64,000 nt of DNA, taken from assembly GCF_001612885.1 (NCBI RefSeq), contig NZ_BDBH01000007.1, positions 62,001-126,000 of the forward strand. The letters are read 5' to 3'. This document shows positions 1-8,553 of the stretch, one piece after another (within the stretch, counting starts at the first letter, position 1; every line of letters begins with the position of its first letter). The stretch comes from Nocardia harenae NBRC 108248. GTDB taxonomy: Bacteria > Actinomycetota > Actinomycetes > Mycobacteriales > Mycobacteriaceae. The notes below the pieces were generated by a model. That model was given only the letters and a program-made list of their open reading frames with translations, made no database searches and had not been told where the DNA came from. The position numbers and the translations under genes are program-made.

Positions 1-320
1 GCGTCGTCGAGCGCGGTGAAGGAGAAGCGCGGGAGCACCGCGCCCGGCGGCGGCCCACCGGCATTGTTGACCAGCACGTCGACCCCGCCGAAGAGTTCGG
101 CCGCGCGCTCGACGGCGCGGCCGGGGCCCTCCGGGGTGGCCAGGTCGGCGGCGACGTGCACCAGGCGGTCACCGGCGAGTTCGGTCAGCTCGGGGGTCGG
201 GCGCCGGGAGACCGCGACCACCAGCGCGCCCTCGGCGCGCAGCGTGCGGGCGGTGGCGAGCCCGATTCCCTTGGACGCCCCGGTGACGACGGCGACCCTG
301 TCCTGCAGCAGAAGATCCAT
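1..320 (-). CDS. SDR family oxidoreductase (partial, runs off the window)
   Basis: N-terminal 106 residues of a short-chain dehydrogenase/reductase. The protein opens MDLLLQDRVAVVTGASKGIG, giving the Rossmann motif TGxxxGIG near residues 13-19 for NAD(P)H binding, and the structural NNAG motif (VLVNNAGG) near residue 85. The catalytic Tyr/Lys segment would lie beyond position 1 and cannot be seen, so the substrate cannot be predicted. The ATG at 318-320 is chosen because the conserved first beta strand starts about nine residues later. It is transcribed divergently from the MscS-type gene, with 147 bp between them. The family assignment is secure; the specific function is unknown. Confidence 0.85.
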   Translation of the reverse strand, partial: MDLLLQDRVAVVTGASKGIGLATARTLRAEGALVVAVSRRPTPELTELAGDRLVHVAADLATPEGPGRAVERAAELFGGVDVLVNNAGGPPPGAVLPRFSFTALDD

Positions 321-467
321 GCGGCAAGCCTCGCCCGCGCGCGAGCGCGGCGCTGGCGGCTTCCGGCCGTCGCGGTGGCAAGGATCGCACCCCGAGTGAG
401 CCGCGAACGCATGGGTAGCCTGTCGTGAGGACGAACCGACCGACCACACGACAAGGAGTTCTACGCC

Positions 468-1562
468 TTGGAGGACGTCATCCGGCCGCTCATCGTCTTC
501 GGCGTCACCGTCGCGATCACCGTGCTCGCGGGGCTGGTCATGGACCGCCTGCTGCGGTACAGCGCGCAGAAACGCCCGGACACCCGATTGCCGCTCCTGC
601 TGCGGCGCCTGCAGTTACCGGTGCAGGTGCTGCTCGGAACGGTGGCCCTGCACTTCACCTACCCGCTCGCGGAGCTGCACCTGCGGCAGGACGCGATGAT
701 CCGCAATATCCTCGCCACCATGGCCGTCATGGCCCTGGCCTGGACCGTCATCCGGTTCGCCGACGCGGTGGCGGAGAACACGCTCTCGGCCTACTCGCAC
801 CGCACCCAGGACATCGCCCGGGTGCGGCAGCTGCGCACCCAGCTCGGGCTGGTGCGCCGGATCATCACCTCGATCCTGGTGGTCACCACCGCCGCGGTGG
901 CGATCCTGCTGCTCTTCCCGACCATGCGCACGCTCGGCACCTCGCTGCTCGCCTCGGCGGGCGTGATCGGCATCATCGCCGGTGTCGCGGCCCAGTCCAC
1001 GCTGAGCAATCTGGTGGCCGGGCTGCAGATCGCCTTCGGCGACTCGGTGAAGATCGGCGACACCGTGGTGGTGGAGGGGGAGTGGGGCACCGTCGAGGAG
1101 ATCACCCTCGCCTTCCTGACCGTCCGGATCTGGGACGACCGCAGGCTGACCATGCCGGTCTCGTACTTCAACAGCATGCCGTACGAGAACTGGTCGCGCG
1201 GTGGCTCGCAGCTCACCGGGACGGTGTTCCTGCACCTCGATCACTGCACGCCGATCGATGCGCTCCGCGACCACCTCCGCGATTTCCTGAAGCAGCGGGA
1301 GGATTGGGACGGGCGCAACTGGAATCTGCTGGTCACCGACAGCACGCCGACCAATATCGTGGTGCGCGCCTCGATGTCGGCGGCCGATGCCGACGACGTG
1401 TGGACGCTGCGCTGCGCCGTGCGCGAGGAACTCATCGGGTGGCTCGGGGAGCATCACCCGAAGGCGCTGCCCAAGGTCGCCACCGCGCTGATCGGGGCGG
1501 GTGAGCCGGAGGCGCCGTCCGGGGTGCAGCGGGTGCTCGACGGGGTCGGGGCCGGGCGGTAG
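468..1562 (+). CDS. MscS-family mechanosensitive ion channel protein
   Basis: A 364-residue integral membrane protein. Hydrophobic segments cover roughly residues 5-25, 75-95 and 130-185, and the last is the Gly/Ala-rich pore helix of MscS channels (GVIGIIAGVAAQSTLSNLVA). It is followed by the beta domain (IGDTVVVEGEWGTVEEITL), the most conserved part of the family. The role is probably release of solutes on hypo-osmotic shock. The TTG start at 468 is preferred because AAGGAG lies nine bases upstream (453-458); earlier in-frame codons lack a good ribosome site. The reading frame is intact to the stop and a strong hairpin follows it. MscS-like proteins with an extra N-terminal helix pair are common in actinobacteria, and ion selectivity cannot be inferred. 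Confidence 0.9.
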   Translation: MEDVIRPLIVFGVTVAITVLAGLVMDRLLRYSAQKRPDTRLPLLLRRLQLPVQVLLGTVALHFTYPLAELHLRQDAMIRNILATMAVMALAWTVIRFADAVAENTLSAYSHRTQDIARVRQLRTQLGLVRRIITSILVVTTAAVAILLLFPTMRTLGTSLLASAGVIGIIAGVAAQSTLSNLVAGLQIAFGDSVKIGDTVVVEGEWGTVEEITLAFLTVRIWDDRRLTMPVSYFNSMPYENWSRGGSQLTGTVFLHLDHCTPIDALRDHLRDFLKQREDWDGRNWNLLVTDSTPTNIVVRASMSAADADDVWTLRCAVREELIGWLGEHHPKALPKVATALIGAGEPEAPSGVQRVLDGVGAGR

Positions 1563-1625
1563 AACGGCGCGGGCCGGGTCGGCGGAGCTCTCCGGGGACC
1601 CGGCCGCGCGGGCGGTCCGGCTCAC

Positions 1626-1652
1626 GAGCCGGGCCGGTGCCCGGCCCGGCTC
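1626..1652. terminator. Hairpin terminator between convergent genes
   Basis: A 12-bp perfect stem (GAGCCGGGCCGG pairing with CCGGCCCGGCTC) closes on a 3-base loop. It lies between the ends of the convergent MscS (+) and LLM oxidoreductase (-) genes. There is no T-tract, which is usual for actinobacterial terminators, so it may serve both directions. Confidence 0.6.
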
Positions 1653-1685
1653 CGGGGGAGTCTCGCCCGGCGAGCCGCGGTCCGC

Positions 1686-2555
1686 TCAGCCCAGCTCGGC
1701 GAGCTGGGGAACGACCGGCGCCAGGCTGTCGATCCACGCCGCGGGCTTGCCCGCGGGCGGCATGACGATGGCCTGGTGCACGCCGATCTTCGCGTAGTCC
1801 GCGAGCCGGCGGGCGAAGCCGTCGTGATTGTCCGGGTTCGGCGATCCGGCCATCACCGTCACCCGGATCTCGGCGAAATCCCGCCCGACGGTGTCGCAGT
1901 GCCCGCGGAGCACGTCGAGCTTGTGCTCCACATCGGCCGGCGAGGTGCCGAACAGGTTGCAGCGATCCGCGTACTGCGCCACCAGCCGCAGCGTCTTCTT
2001 CTCCCCGCCGCCGCCGATCAGCACCGGCGGCGTGCGCAGCGGCTGCGGCGCGCACAGCGTCTCCGCGAGCTGGTAGTGCTTGCCCTCGAACGGGCCGTTG
2101 TCGGCCGGGTCCCACATCTGCTTGGCGATCCGCAGCGCCTCCTCCAGCCGCTCGAAGCGCTCCGCGATCGGCGGGTACGGCACGCCGAGGCCGAGATGCT
2201 CGCGCTCGAACCAGGCCGCGCCGATGCCGAGCACGGCCCGCCCGCCGGAGAGCACGTCCAGCGTGCTGACGATCTTGGCGAGCAGCCCCGGGTGCCGGTA
2301 GGTGACCCCGGTGACCAGCAGCCCGAGATCGATCGAGGTGGTGTGCGCGGCCAGGTAGCCGAGTGTGGTGTAGCCCTCCAGCATGTTCGCCTCGGCGGGC
2401 AGCCCGGTCGGCTCGATCTGGAAGAAGTGGTCCATGACGGAGAGCCAGGTCGCGCCGGACTCCTCCGCGGCGCGGCCGACCGCGGCCAGTTCACCGGCGA
2501 TGGCCGCGGGCCCGCCGTCGATGTCGAAGATGGGAACGTGGATGCCGAGCTGCAT
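1686..2555 (-). CDS. LLM class F420-dependent oxidoreductase
   Basis: A 289-residue luciferase-like (TIM-barrel) oxidoreductase of the subfamily that usually uses coenzyme F420 in mycobacteria and nocardiae. Visible family marks are the opening QLGIHVPIFDIDGG, the WLSVMDHFFQIEP segment, TTLGYLAAHTTSIDLGLLVTGVTYRHPGLLAK (the F420/flavin-binding strand and helix) and GRAVLGIGAAWFEREHLGLG. The ATG at 2555 is preferred over an upstream frame extension because AGGAGGG stands directly upstream at a proper distance and the family consensus begins there. The gene faces the MscS gene tail to tail. The substrate is unknown, and F420 rather than FMN use is inferred from the family. Confidence 0.9.
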   Translation of the reverse strand: MQLGIHVPIFDIDGGPAAIAGELAAVGRAAEESGATWLSVMDHFFQIEPTGLPAEANMLEGYTTLGYLAAHTTSIDLGLLVTGVTYRHPGLLAKIVSTLDVLSGGRAVLGIGAAWFEREHLGLGVPYPPIAERFERLEEALRIAKQMWDPADNGPFEGKHYQLAETLCAPQPLRTPPVLIGGGGEKKTLRLVAQYADRCNLFGTSPADVEHKLDVLRGHCDTVGRDFAEIRVTVMAGSPNPDNHDGFARRLADYAKIGVHQAIVMPPAGKPAAWIDSLAPVVPQLAELG

Positions 2556-2602
2556 GACGAGAACCCTCCTGGGTGTCGGTGACGAACTCGGTACCGACGC
2601 TA

Positions 2603-3763
2603 TTACCTGGAGTGCACTCCAGGGCAAGTTCCGATCCACCCCGCCACCACCGCGAGCCCGCTGGTTCGGTGCACCAGGAGGAAGCCGAACGGCCGGTCGA
2701 ACCGCACCCGCAGCGCGGTCGTCGTCCGCTTGGGCGGCAGCGCGGGCCGCGCCGACCCGGCCCGCAGGCCGAAGGCGCTCACCGCCGCCGCCGTGAAACC
2801 CCGCGCGCCGAACTCGGCGAGCACGTTCTGCGCCCCCTGCTGCACCGCGAGCGGCTGCGGGGAAAGACCGGGGAAGTGGCCGCGGGTGGGATCCAGCGCC
2901 GCGCGCAGCCCGAACAGCTCCGGCCGGTCGAGCAGATCGTGCTGCGAGCGGACCAGGAAGTGCGGCAGCTCGACCCGCAGCGAATCCTCCTGCCGGTGGC
3001 CGTACACCTCCTCCCTGGTGAGCCCGGGGCCGTCGGCCGCCAGCCCGGTGCGCACCGAAACCGTGCCCGCCAGCGCGGCGATGCCCGCGTCGAGCACCGC
3101 GCCCGGCTGCTCCGGGCCGAGCAGCAGGTGCACGTCGGCGTCGCCTGCCCCCTCGACCACCAGCCGCGTCACCGGCGCCGGGGTGTCGAGCGCGGCGATA
3201 TCAGCGACCCATGGCACCGTGCGGGTGAGCCCGGCCGTCCGCTGCCCGCGCCACGGGCCGTCCTCCGGGGCGAGCGTGGTCTTCTGGAAATTGGTGCGCC
3301 ACTTGGTGTCCGCCGCCAGCGCGGTGGCCAGCACCAGCAGCGTGCCCCGGTCGACGGTGAGCGGGAAGCGGTCGATGAGGCCCTTCGTGTAGCGGCGGGC
3401 CCAGTCGTCCAGCGCCTGCTGCCCGGTGAGCGGCGCGACCGTCCCCGCGGGGACCGACCCCCGCCACTCCGGGCGCAGCGGCAGCCCGTCGCGCACCCAG
3501 AAGCCGAGTGCGGCGGAGAGATCGGCCGAGCTGCCGAGCACCTCGAGCAACCGCAGCCCGCCCTCGTGCGCCGCCGCCGCCGGAATGCCGAGCGCGGCCT
3601 CCAGCTCGGCGCGCGCCGGCCCCTCGGCGGCGCCGGTGAGCAGCGCGAGCAGCGGCCACACCCCCGCGCCGGAGAGCACGAAATCGCCGGACCCGGCGGT
3701 GGCGGCCCAGCGCGCGGTCAGCGCGTTGGCGGCGGTGACGGACTCCGGTGAAATGGTGCGCAC
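2603..3763 (-). CDS. Serpin family protein (putative protease inhibitor)
   Basis: A 386-residue protein with the serpin fold. Visible elements are the helix B/strand region FVLSGAGVWPLLALLTGAAEG, the segment LVLATALAADTKWRTNFQ (matching NAxYFKGxWxxxF), a reactive-centre-like stretch (FGARGFTAAAVSAF, corresponding to the hinge) near residue 315, and the C-terminal RFDRPFGFLLVHRTSGLAVVAGWIG, the counterpart of the serpin signature FxxxxPFxFxI. The hinge deviates from the consensus GTEAAAAT, so inhibitory activity is uncertain. No signal peptide is seen, so it probably acts in the cytoplasm. The GTG at 3763 is used because upstream sequence has no serpin-like residues. It lies 68 bp downstream of the dual-ATPase gene on the same strand and may be co-transcribed with it. 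Confidence 0.8.
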   Translation of the reverse strand: MRTISPESVTAANALTARWAATAGSGDFVLSGAGVWPLLALLTGAAEGPARAELEAALGIPAAAAHEGGLRLLEVLGSSADLSAALGFWVRDGLPLRPEWRGSVPAGTVAPLTGQQALDDWARRYTKGLIDRFPLTVDRGTLLVLATALAADTKWRTNFQKTTLAPEDGPWRGQRTAGLTRTVPWVADIAALDTPAPVTRLVVEGAGDADVHLLLGPEQPGAVLDAGIAALAGTVSVRTGLAADGPGLTREEVYGHRQEDSLRVELPHFLVRSQHDLLDRPELFGLRAALDPTRGHFPGLSPQPLAVQQGAQNVLAEFGARGFTAAAVSAFGLRAGSARPALPPKRTTTALRVRFDRPFGFLLVHRTSGLAVVAGWIGTCPGVHSR

Positions 3764-3831
3764 GGCACCAGGGTACGAAACCGCCGCTGTCCTCCCCGCA
3801 AGCCCGACCCCGCCGCACCCGTTCCGAGGGG

Positions 3832-6800
3832 TCAGGGGCGGGTGGCACGGGCGCGGGTCAGGACCTCGTCCTCGGTGAGGGCGCTGGGCGGGTGGTGGCT
3901 CAGGCACATGGGCACCGCGAGTTTGGCGAAGCCCGCGCCCTCGGTGGTGCCGTAGAAGCTGCCCGCGGCGAGCCGGGCGATATCGTCGACCTGGCCGCCC
4001 TTGGCCCTGGCCAGCTCGGTCGCGGCCTGGATCTGGACCGGGGCGTTGAGCCTGCCGAAGAACTGCGTGGCGGCATTGCCGGTGACCCGGTTGTCCAGCG
4101 CCTTCGGCGCCTGCGTCGCGTACACCATGCCGAGGCCGTACTTGCGCGCCTGGGCCGCCAGCTGCAGCGTGCTCTGGCTGGAGACCACGGCCCTGCCCTG
4201 TGGCACGAAGGTCTGCGCCTCGTCCAGCACCAGCAGCCCGCCGAGCGGGCGGTCGCCCGCCGGATTGCGCTTGATCCAGGCGAAGAGCGCGAGCTGGAGC
4301 TGGTTGACGAAGGTCTGCCGCTGCGCGTCCACCGGCAGCCCGATGCAGCTGATCACCGAGACCCTGGCCCGCATGCCCGGACGCGGGGTGAGCAGCATGC
4401 CCGGGTCGAGCCTGGTGCCCGCGCCGCCGAAGACCGGGTCGTTGATGGTCGCGGCGGCGAGCTCCTCCGCGATGCCGGCCGCCAGCTTGGCCGAGTCGCG
4501 CAGGGTGCTGACGCCGTCGGGGAGGTCGCCGAGGAAGTCGACGAAGTCGGCCAGGTCGCTGCCGCCGTCCCTGGCGAACCTGGTCAGCGCCTGGATCAGC
4601 ACGGCGTTGCCGGTCGCGGTGCGGCGGCCGGTGAGCCCGGTGCGGGGCAGGAGACCGGCCACCGAGGCGTCGATGGCGATGCGGAACTCGTCCGGGTCGT
4701 CGAGGACGCCGGAGAAATCGGGGAGCGGGTCGAGCGCGATCGGGTTGCCGGTCTCGCGGCGCGGGGTCCAGATGACGACGTCGGTGCCGTCCAGGTAGCG
4801 CTCGGCGCGCTCGGCGTCGCCGTCGAGCCAGCTCGGTGGCGGGGTCGGCCAGCCGTCGCCGAGGCGAGCGAGGTCGTTGTTGGTGTCGATGAGGATCGAC
4901 GAGACGCCGTGCAGCGCGGCCTCTTCCACCAGGCGGCGGAGCAGGACGGTCTTGCCGGAGCCGCTGCCCGCGAAGACCGTGGTGTGTTTGCGGAGTTGCA
5001 GGAGCGGGGTGCGGAGGTCTTTGCCCGTCGTGGTCTTGCGGCCGAGGAGCACGGTGGGCTCGTTCGGGTCTCGCGGGGGAGCGACCGGGGCGGCGGTCAC
5101 CGACGAGCCGGATGAGCCGGTGACCGCGGACCGATCGTCCGGCTGCACGATCACCGGCCGGTTGTCCGGCACCCGGTGTCCGTTGGCCGGCTCGCCGAAG
5201 ATCCGGGCGAACAGCTCGGACCGGCTCGCCGGCCGCCGCGCCGCCAACCACCCCGCCAACCCGGGCGCCCGCTCGGCGAGCAGCGTCTCCAGCGCGGTGA
5301 AGGTCTTGAGGTCCGCTGCCGAGATCGGCACCGCCACCCCCCGCGCCGCCTCGAACTCGGCGAGCGTCGTCGTGGTCACCGGCCCGGTCGAGAAGGTCGA
5401 GTTCCGCAGCACCACCAGGTGCCGCTTGGCCGCGTTCGGCTGAATCCCCGCCTCCAGCGAGGCCGAACGCAGCCGGGCCAGCACCGCCCGGTGGTGGCTG
5501 TGCGCGATGGCGCGGAAACTCCAGTGCTCCTCGTCCTCGCTGGCCTCGTCCAGGGTGCGGCGCAGGCGGGCGTGCAGGGCCGGGGAGACGGTGCGGTCCG
5601 GGTCGATGGTGAGTTCCTGGCTGCCCCGGTTCTGCTCCAGCACGTACGCCTGCAGGGCGGCGTTGAGCAGGGCGACCATGCGCTCGTCCTCGTAGCGGGG
5701 GTCGAGGGGGCGGATCACGTCGGCGGCGTCGTGCAGTGCCGCGAAGCGCGCGTCGATGGCGCCGAGGTCGGCCAGGTCCGGCAGCGGCGCCGCCGCCGGT
5801 TCGTCGACCGCGCCGAAGTCGGTCAGTTCGAGGACGGTGTTCCGCGCCAGGCAGTGCGCGACGTGCTTCTCGAGTTGCTGGAGTAACCGGCGCGGGGTGT
5901 ATTCCACGATGTCTGGATGCTCGAAGGCCGCGGGGAGTACCGGCCAGGTGGGGTGTGGTGGCTCGAAACCGATCTCGCCGTACAGTCCGCCGAGGTGTCG
6001 CTCGACTATCGCTCTGGCTACGTCGCCGCCGGGCATGGCGGTGGAGAGTTCGAGAACGGTGAACCGGTCGGCGGCGGAGTTGGCCGCGCGCTTGGCGATG
6101 AGCTCCCAGGATTTGGGGATGCAGGCGGCGATTATCACGGTGCGGGTGGTCTCCTCCCGCATCCGCATCAGCCCGTCCGCGAGCCGATTGGCCAGCCCGT
6201 CCTCCTCGTTCCGGTCGGACTGCGCGATGACGGTGTCGACCTGATCGATGGCGAGCACCACCGGCCCGGCCAGCGCGAATATCCGGCACAGGTCGTGGAA
6301 GAGCAGCTGCGACGGCTTGCCGCGCTGCCGGAACCCCCACTGCCGCCGCGCCGATTCCTCGATGCCGTCGTCCAGGGTGAGGTAGCTCAGCCCGATCTCG
6401 CGCAGCGAGCCGCGCGCCCGGTAGAGCACCAGGGCGCGCACCGTGTCGGAGCACTCCGTGGCCACCCGGATGTCGAGATCCTCGATCCGCCCGACGAAGT
6501 CGTCCAGGTGCGCGGGCTGCACCTCCAGGTTCCCGCGCAGCCGCATGGTGAGTTCGGCATCGCAGCCGGTGCGCTCGGCCAGCTCGCCGAGCAGCCAGCC
6601 GAGCCTGCCCCCCTCGGCGAGCAGCCGCGCGACGATGCCGTGCACCGCACCTGCCCAGAACGACGCGCCGTCGATCAGCTTGGGCATGAAGAAGGCGCCG
6701 CCCGTCCGCTCCACCAGCTCGCGCAGCCAGCCGAGCATGTGCGTTTTGCCGACGCCGCGATCGCCTTGCAGCACCAGCCCGGTCGGCGACCGCCGCGGCT

Positions 6801-6954
6801 GTGTCAGCGCCCGCCGGACGGCCCGCTCGATCTCTGCGGCCGCCTTCGGATGCAGGCCGTCGACATGGTGGCTGAGCGGACTCCAGATCTCGTCGGGAGT
6901 GAGTGCGCTGCTGAACTGGATCGAGGCGAGGGCGTGGTACTGCTCCTCGTTCAC
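3832..6954 (-). CDS. Dual P-loop ATPase: AAA domain plus HerA/DUF87-type translocase domain
   Basis: A 1040-residue protein with two NTPase units. The first has Walker A GDRGVGKT (64-71) and Walker B VVLAIDQVD (232-240), like ORC/STAND-type AAA proteins. The second has Walker A AGSGSGKT (662-669), Walker B GGLLVLDEAQ (905-914) and ATQAP (946-950), the pattern of the HerA/FtsK superfamily (DUF87), which pumps or unwinds DNA as a ring. A mixed linker of about 200 residues separates them. The GTG start overlaps the preceding stop as GTGA, so it is translationally coupled to the winged-helix gene. HerA-like ATPases in defence loci partner nucleases, and this operon begins with a DUF4365 nuclease-like protein. 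The two ATPase folds are clear; the role in defence is inference. Confidence 0.85.
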   Translation of the reverse strand: MNEEQYHALASIQFSSALTPDEIWSPLSHHVDGLHPKAAAEIERAVRRALTQPRRSPTGLVLQGDRGVGKTHMLGWLRELVERTGGAFFMPKLIDGASFWAGAVHGIVARLLAEGGRLGWLLGELAERTGCDAELTMRLRGNLEVQPAHLDDFVGRIEDLDIRVATECSDTVRALVLYRARGSLREIGLSYLTLDDGIEESARRQWGFRQRGKPSQLLFHDLCRIFALAGPVVLAIDQVDTVIAQSDRNEEDGLANRLADGLMRMREETTRTVIIAACIPKSWELIAKRAANSAADRFTVLELSTAMPGGDVARAIVERHLGGLYGEIGFEPPHPTWPVLPAAFEHPDIVEYTPRRLLQQLEKHVAHCLARNTVLELTDFGAVDEPAAAPLPDLADLGAIDARFAALHDAADVIRPLDPRYEDERMVALLNAALQAYVLEQNRGSQELTIDPDRTVSPALHARLRRTLDEASEDEEHWSFRAIAHSHHRAVLARLRSASLEAGIQPNAAKRHLVVLRNSTFSTGPVTTTTLAEFEAARGVAVPISAADLKTFTALETLLAERAPGLAGWLAARRPASRSELFARIFGEPANGHRVPDNRPVIVQPDDRSAVTGSSGSSVTAAPVAPPRDPNEPTVLLGRKTTTGKDLRTPLLQLRKHTTVFAGSGSGKTVLLRRLVEEAALHGVSSILIDTNNDLARLGDGWPTPPPSWLDGDAERAERYLDGTDVVIWTPRRETGNPIALDPLPDFSGVLDDPDEFRIAIDASVAGLLPRTGLTGRRTATGNAVLIQALTRFARDGGSDLADFVDFLGDLPDGVSTLRDSAKLAAGIAEELAAATINDPVFGGAGTRLDPGMLLTPRPGMRARVSVISCIGLPVDAQRQTFVNQLQLALFAWIKRNPAGDRPLGGLLVLDEAQTFVPQGRAVVSSQSTLQLAAQARKYGLGMVYATQAPKALDNRVTGNAATQFFGRLNAPVQIQAATELARAKGGQVDDIARLAAGSFYGTTEGAGFAKLAVPMCLSHHPPSALTEDEVLTRARATRP

Positions 6955-7556
6955 CGGGCGGCCTCGATGGTGAGGAGGTGCCGGGTGATGCCGCCGAGCA
7001 CCACCGCGGCGTCGTGGTCGTGCTCTGTCAGCGTCTTCTGATCGGCCTCGGAGCGCACGTGTACCCCGTCGCGGCGGGCCAACTGCTTGATGGCCACGTC
7101 GAAGTCGTCCCGCGAGACATCGGTCAGCCGCGCACGCAGCACGGCGAGCCGGATCGGCTGCGCGCCGCCCTTGGCCACCGCGGCATACGCCGCAACCACC
7201 CGGCTCGGCACATCCGGCCGGAAGATCTCGGCCACCACCTGCCCGCTCCCGTCCAGGTACCGCCGCAACCCCGCGAGCACCGCGTACAGCGCCCCACCCG
7301 CGGGCCCGGACCGCGCGGGCCGAGGCCCGGCCAACTCCTCGGCGCACCACACCGCACCGCGATCGGTCAGCTCGTGCGCGTAGGTCCGCCCTACCTTGGT
7401 GCTGGCGATCAACCCCCGCTCGTTCAACTGCTCCCGCTGCGGCTTCTCCAGCCGCAACCCGGCCAGCCCGTACAGCTCGGCGTTGGAGAGCTCCCTCGCC
7501 TCGGCCAGCAGGACGAGCAGGACGCAGCGCTGGGTGAGGGTCAACCGGTCGGACAT
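6951..7556 (-). CDS. Winged-helix protein of the dual-ATPase operon
   Basis: A 201-residue soluble protein. Residues 1-70 read as a winged helix (LTLTQRCVLLVLLAEARELSNAELYGLAGLRL, then KVGRTYAHELTDRG for the wing), a layout seen in MarR/PadR-like and in SMC/MukE-like accessory proteins. Residues 85-195 form a second helical/winged region (RLAVLRARLTDVSRDDFDVAIKQLARRDGVHVRSEADQKTL). It overlaps the ATPase gene by 4 bp, so the two products are probably made in fixed ratio and may form a complex. It could be an adaptor that loads the ATPase on DNA, or an operon repressor. No named family is recognised with confidence. Confidence 0.75.
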   Translation of the reverse strand: MSDRLTLTQRCVLLVLLAEARELSNAELYGLAGLRLEKPQREQLNERGLIASTKVGRTYAHELTDRGAVWCAEELAGPRPARSGPAGGALYAVLAGLRRYLDGSGQVVAEIFRPDVPSRVVAAYAAVAKGGAQPIRLAVLRARLTDVSRDDFDVAIKQLARRDGVHVRSEADQKTLTEHDHDAAVVLGGITRHLLTIEAAR

Positions 7557-7578
7557 ACGGGGTTCCGTTCTGTGGGAG

Positions 7579-8550
7579 TCAGGGTGCGGGGTGGTCGAGC
7601 ACGGTGAAGCCGCCGGGGGCGGCGGCGATGCCGCGGGTGCGGCCGTCGGTGACGGCGCCCTCGGCGCGCACGGACCGGCCGTCCCGGTGTGCGGCGAGCG
7701 CGCGTTCGTAGTCGGCGTCGGCGGGGAGCCGGACCGGGACGGTGCGGCGGCGTCCGACGGGGGTGCCGTCCAGCTCGAGCACGCCGCGCACCCGGATGAG
7801 CCTGCGCTCGCCCTCCTCGTCGTCGACGAGGCCGGTGACCGGGCCCGCGACGACGGCGGTCGCGGATTCGGCGAGGGTAGCGGCGGCGTGGATGCGGGCC
7901 CCCGCGCCGGCCGGGAAGGTGAGCGCCTCGTGCGGCCGCGGGTTCAGCGGCGACCAGCGGAAGGTCAGCTCGAAGGCGCCCGCGCGGCCGGCTCCGGCGA
8001 GGTCGGCGACGGCGAGGCAGATCGGCTCCGGCACGCCGTCCGGCGCACTGCCGGAGTCGGCAGCCTTCCGCACCGCGGCGCAGGTGCGCAGCAGCCGGAG
8101 GACGGTGCGGCGGCCGCCGTCGTCGGCGGGGAGTGCCAGGTCGACGCCGAACACCTCGTCGCCGGGCGCGATCCGGGCCCGGTCGAGCAGCTCGGCGCCG
8201 TCGGCGCCGAGCGTCTCCTGCGCCGCGTGCGCGAGCAGGTCGTGCACCGCCTGGACCGCGCGCAGCCCGGCAGGCACCGATTCGGTGCTCGCCGCGCCGC
8301 GGTAGCCGATCACGTCGAAGCGGACCCGGCCGAGGTCGCGCCAGACAGCGGCGGGCGTCCGGCGCTCGGCGTCGGCGACACAGCGGGTGAGTTCCCTGAG
8401 CCGGGCGGCGGTGTCGGGCAGCTCGGCGGGCGGGACGAGGACATCGAATTCGTCCCGGCTCCAGACCTCGGCCCCGCGCCAGTTCCCGGTGCAGGTCCAG
8501 CCGGTGGCGCGCAGGTAGCCGGTGATATCGCCGATCGGCGGGGGCCGCAC
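7579..8550 (-). CDS. Conserved protein of unknown function in the dual-ATPase operon
   Basis: A 323-residue soluble protein without signal peptide or membrane segments. I do not recognise a family. The N-terminal 75 residues (TGYLRATGWTCTGNWRGAEVWSRDEFDVLVP) resemble a short alpha/beta domain, and the C-terminal half (RLIRVRGVLELDGTPVGRRRTVPVRLPADADYERALAAHRDGRSVRAEGAVTDG) is beta-rich and recalls OB-like or other small beta-barrel nucleic-acid-binding folds. It sits between the DUF4365 gene (3 bp away) and the winged-helix gene (22 bp away) on the same strand, so it is part of one operon and probably a subunit of the same machine. Nothing suggests degradation of the reading frame. Confidence 0.7.
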   Translation of the reverse strand: MRPPPIGDITGYLRATGWTCTGNWRGAEVWSRDEFDVLVPPAELPDTAARLRELTRCVADAERRTPAAVWRDLGRVRFDVIGYRGAASTESVPAGLRAVQAVHDLLAHAAQETLGADGAELLDRARIAPGDEVFGVDLALPADDGGRRTVLRLLRTCAAVRKAADSGSAPDGVPEPICLAVADLAGAGRAGAFELTFRWSPLNPRPHEALTFPAGAGARIHAAATLAESATAVVAGPVTGLVDDEEGERRLIRVRGVLELDGTPVGRRRTVPVRLPADADYERALAAHRDGRSVRAEGAVTDGRTRGIAAAPGGFTVLDHPAP

Positions 8551-8553
8551 CGG

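Noticed and set aside
3764-6454. An open frame joining the serpin with about 900 further residues upstream
   Set aside because: Beyond the serpin start the frame is antisense-like, low-complexity Arg/Ala sequence that overlaps the double-ATPase gene, which has clear Walker motifs.
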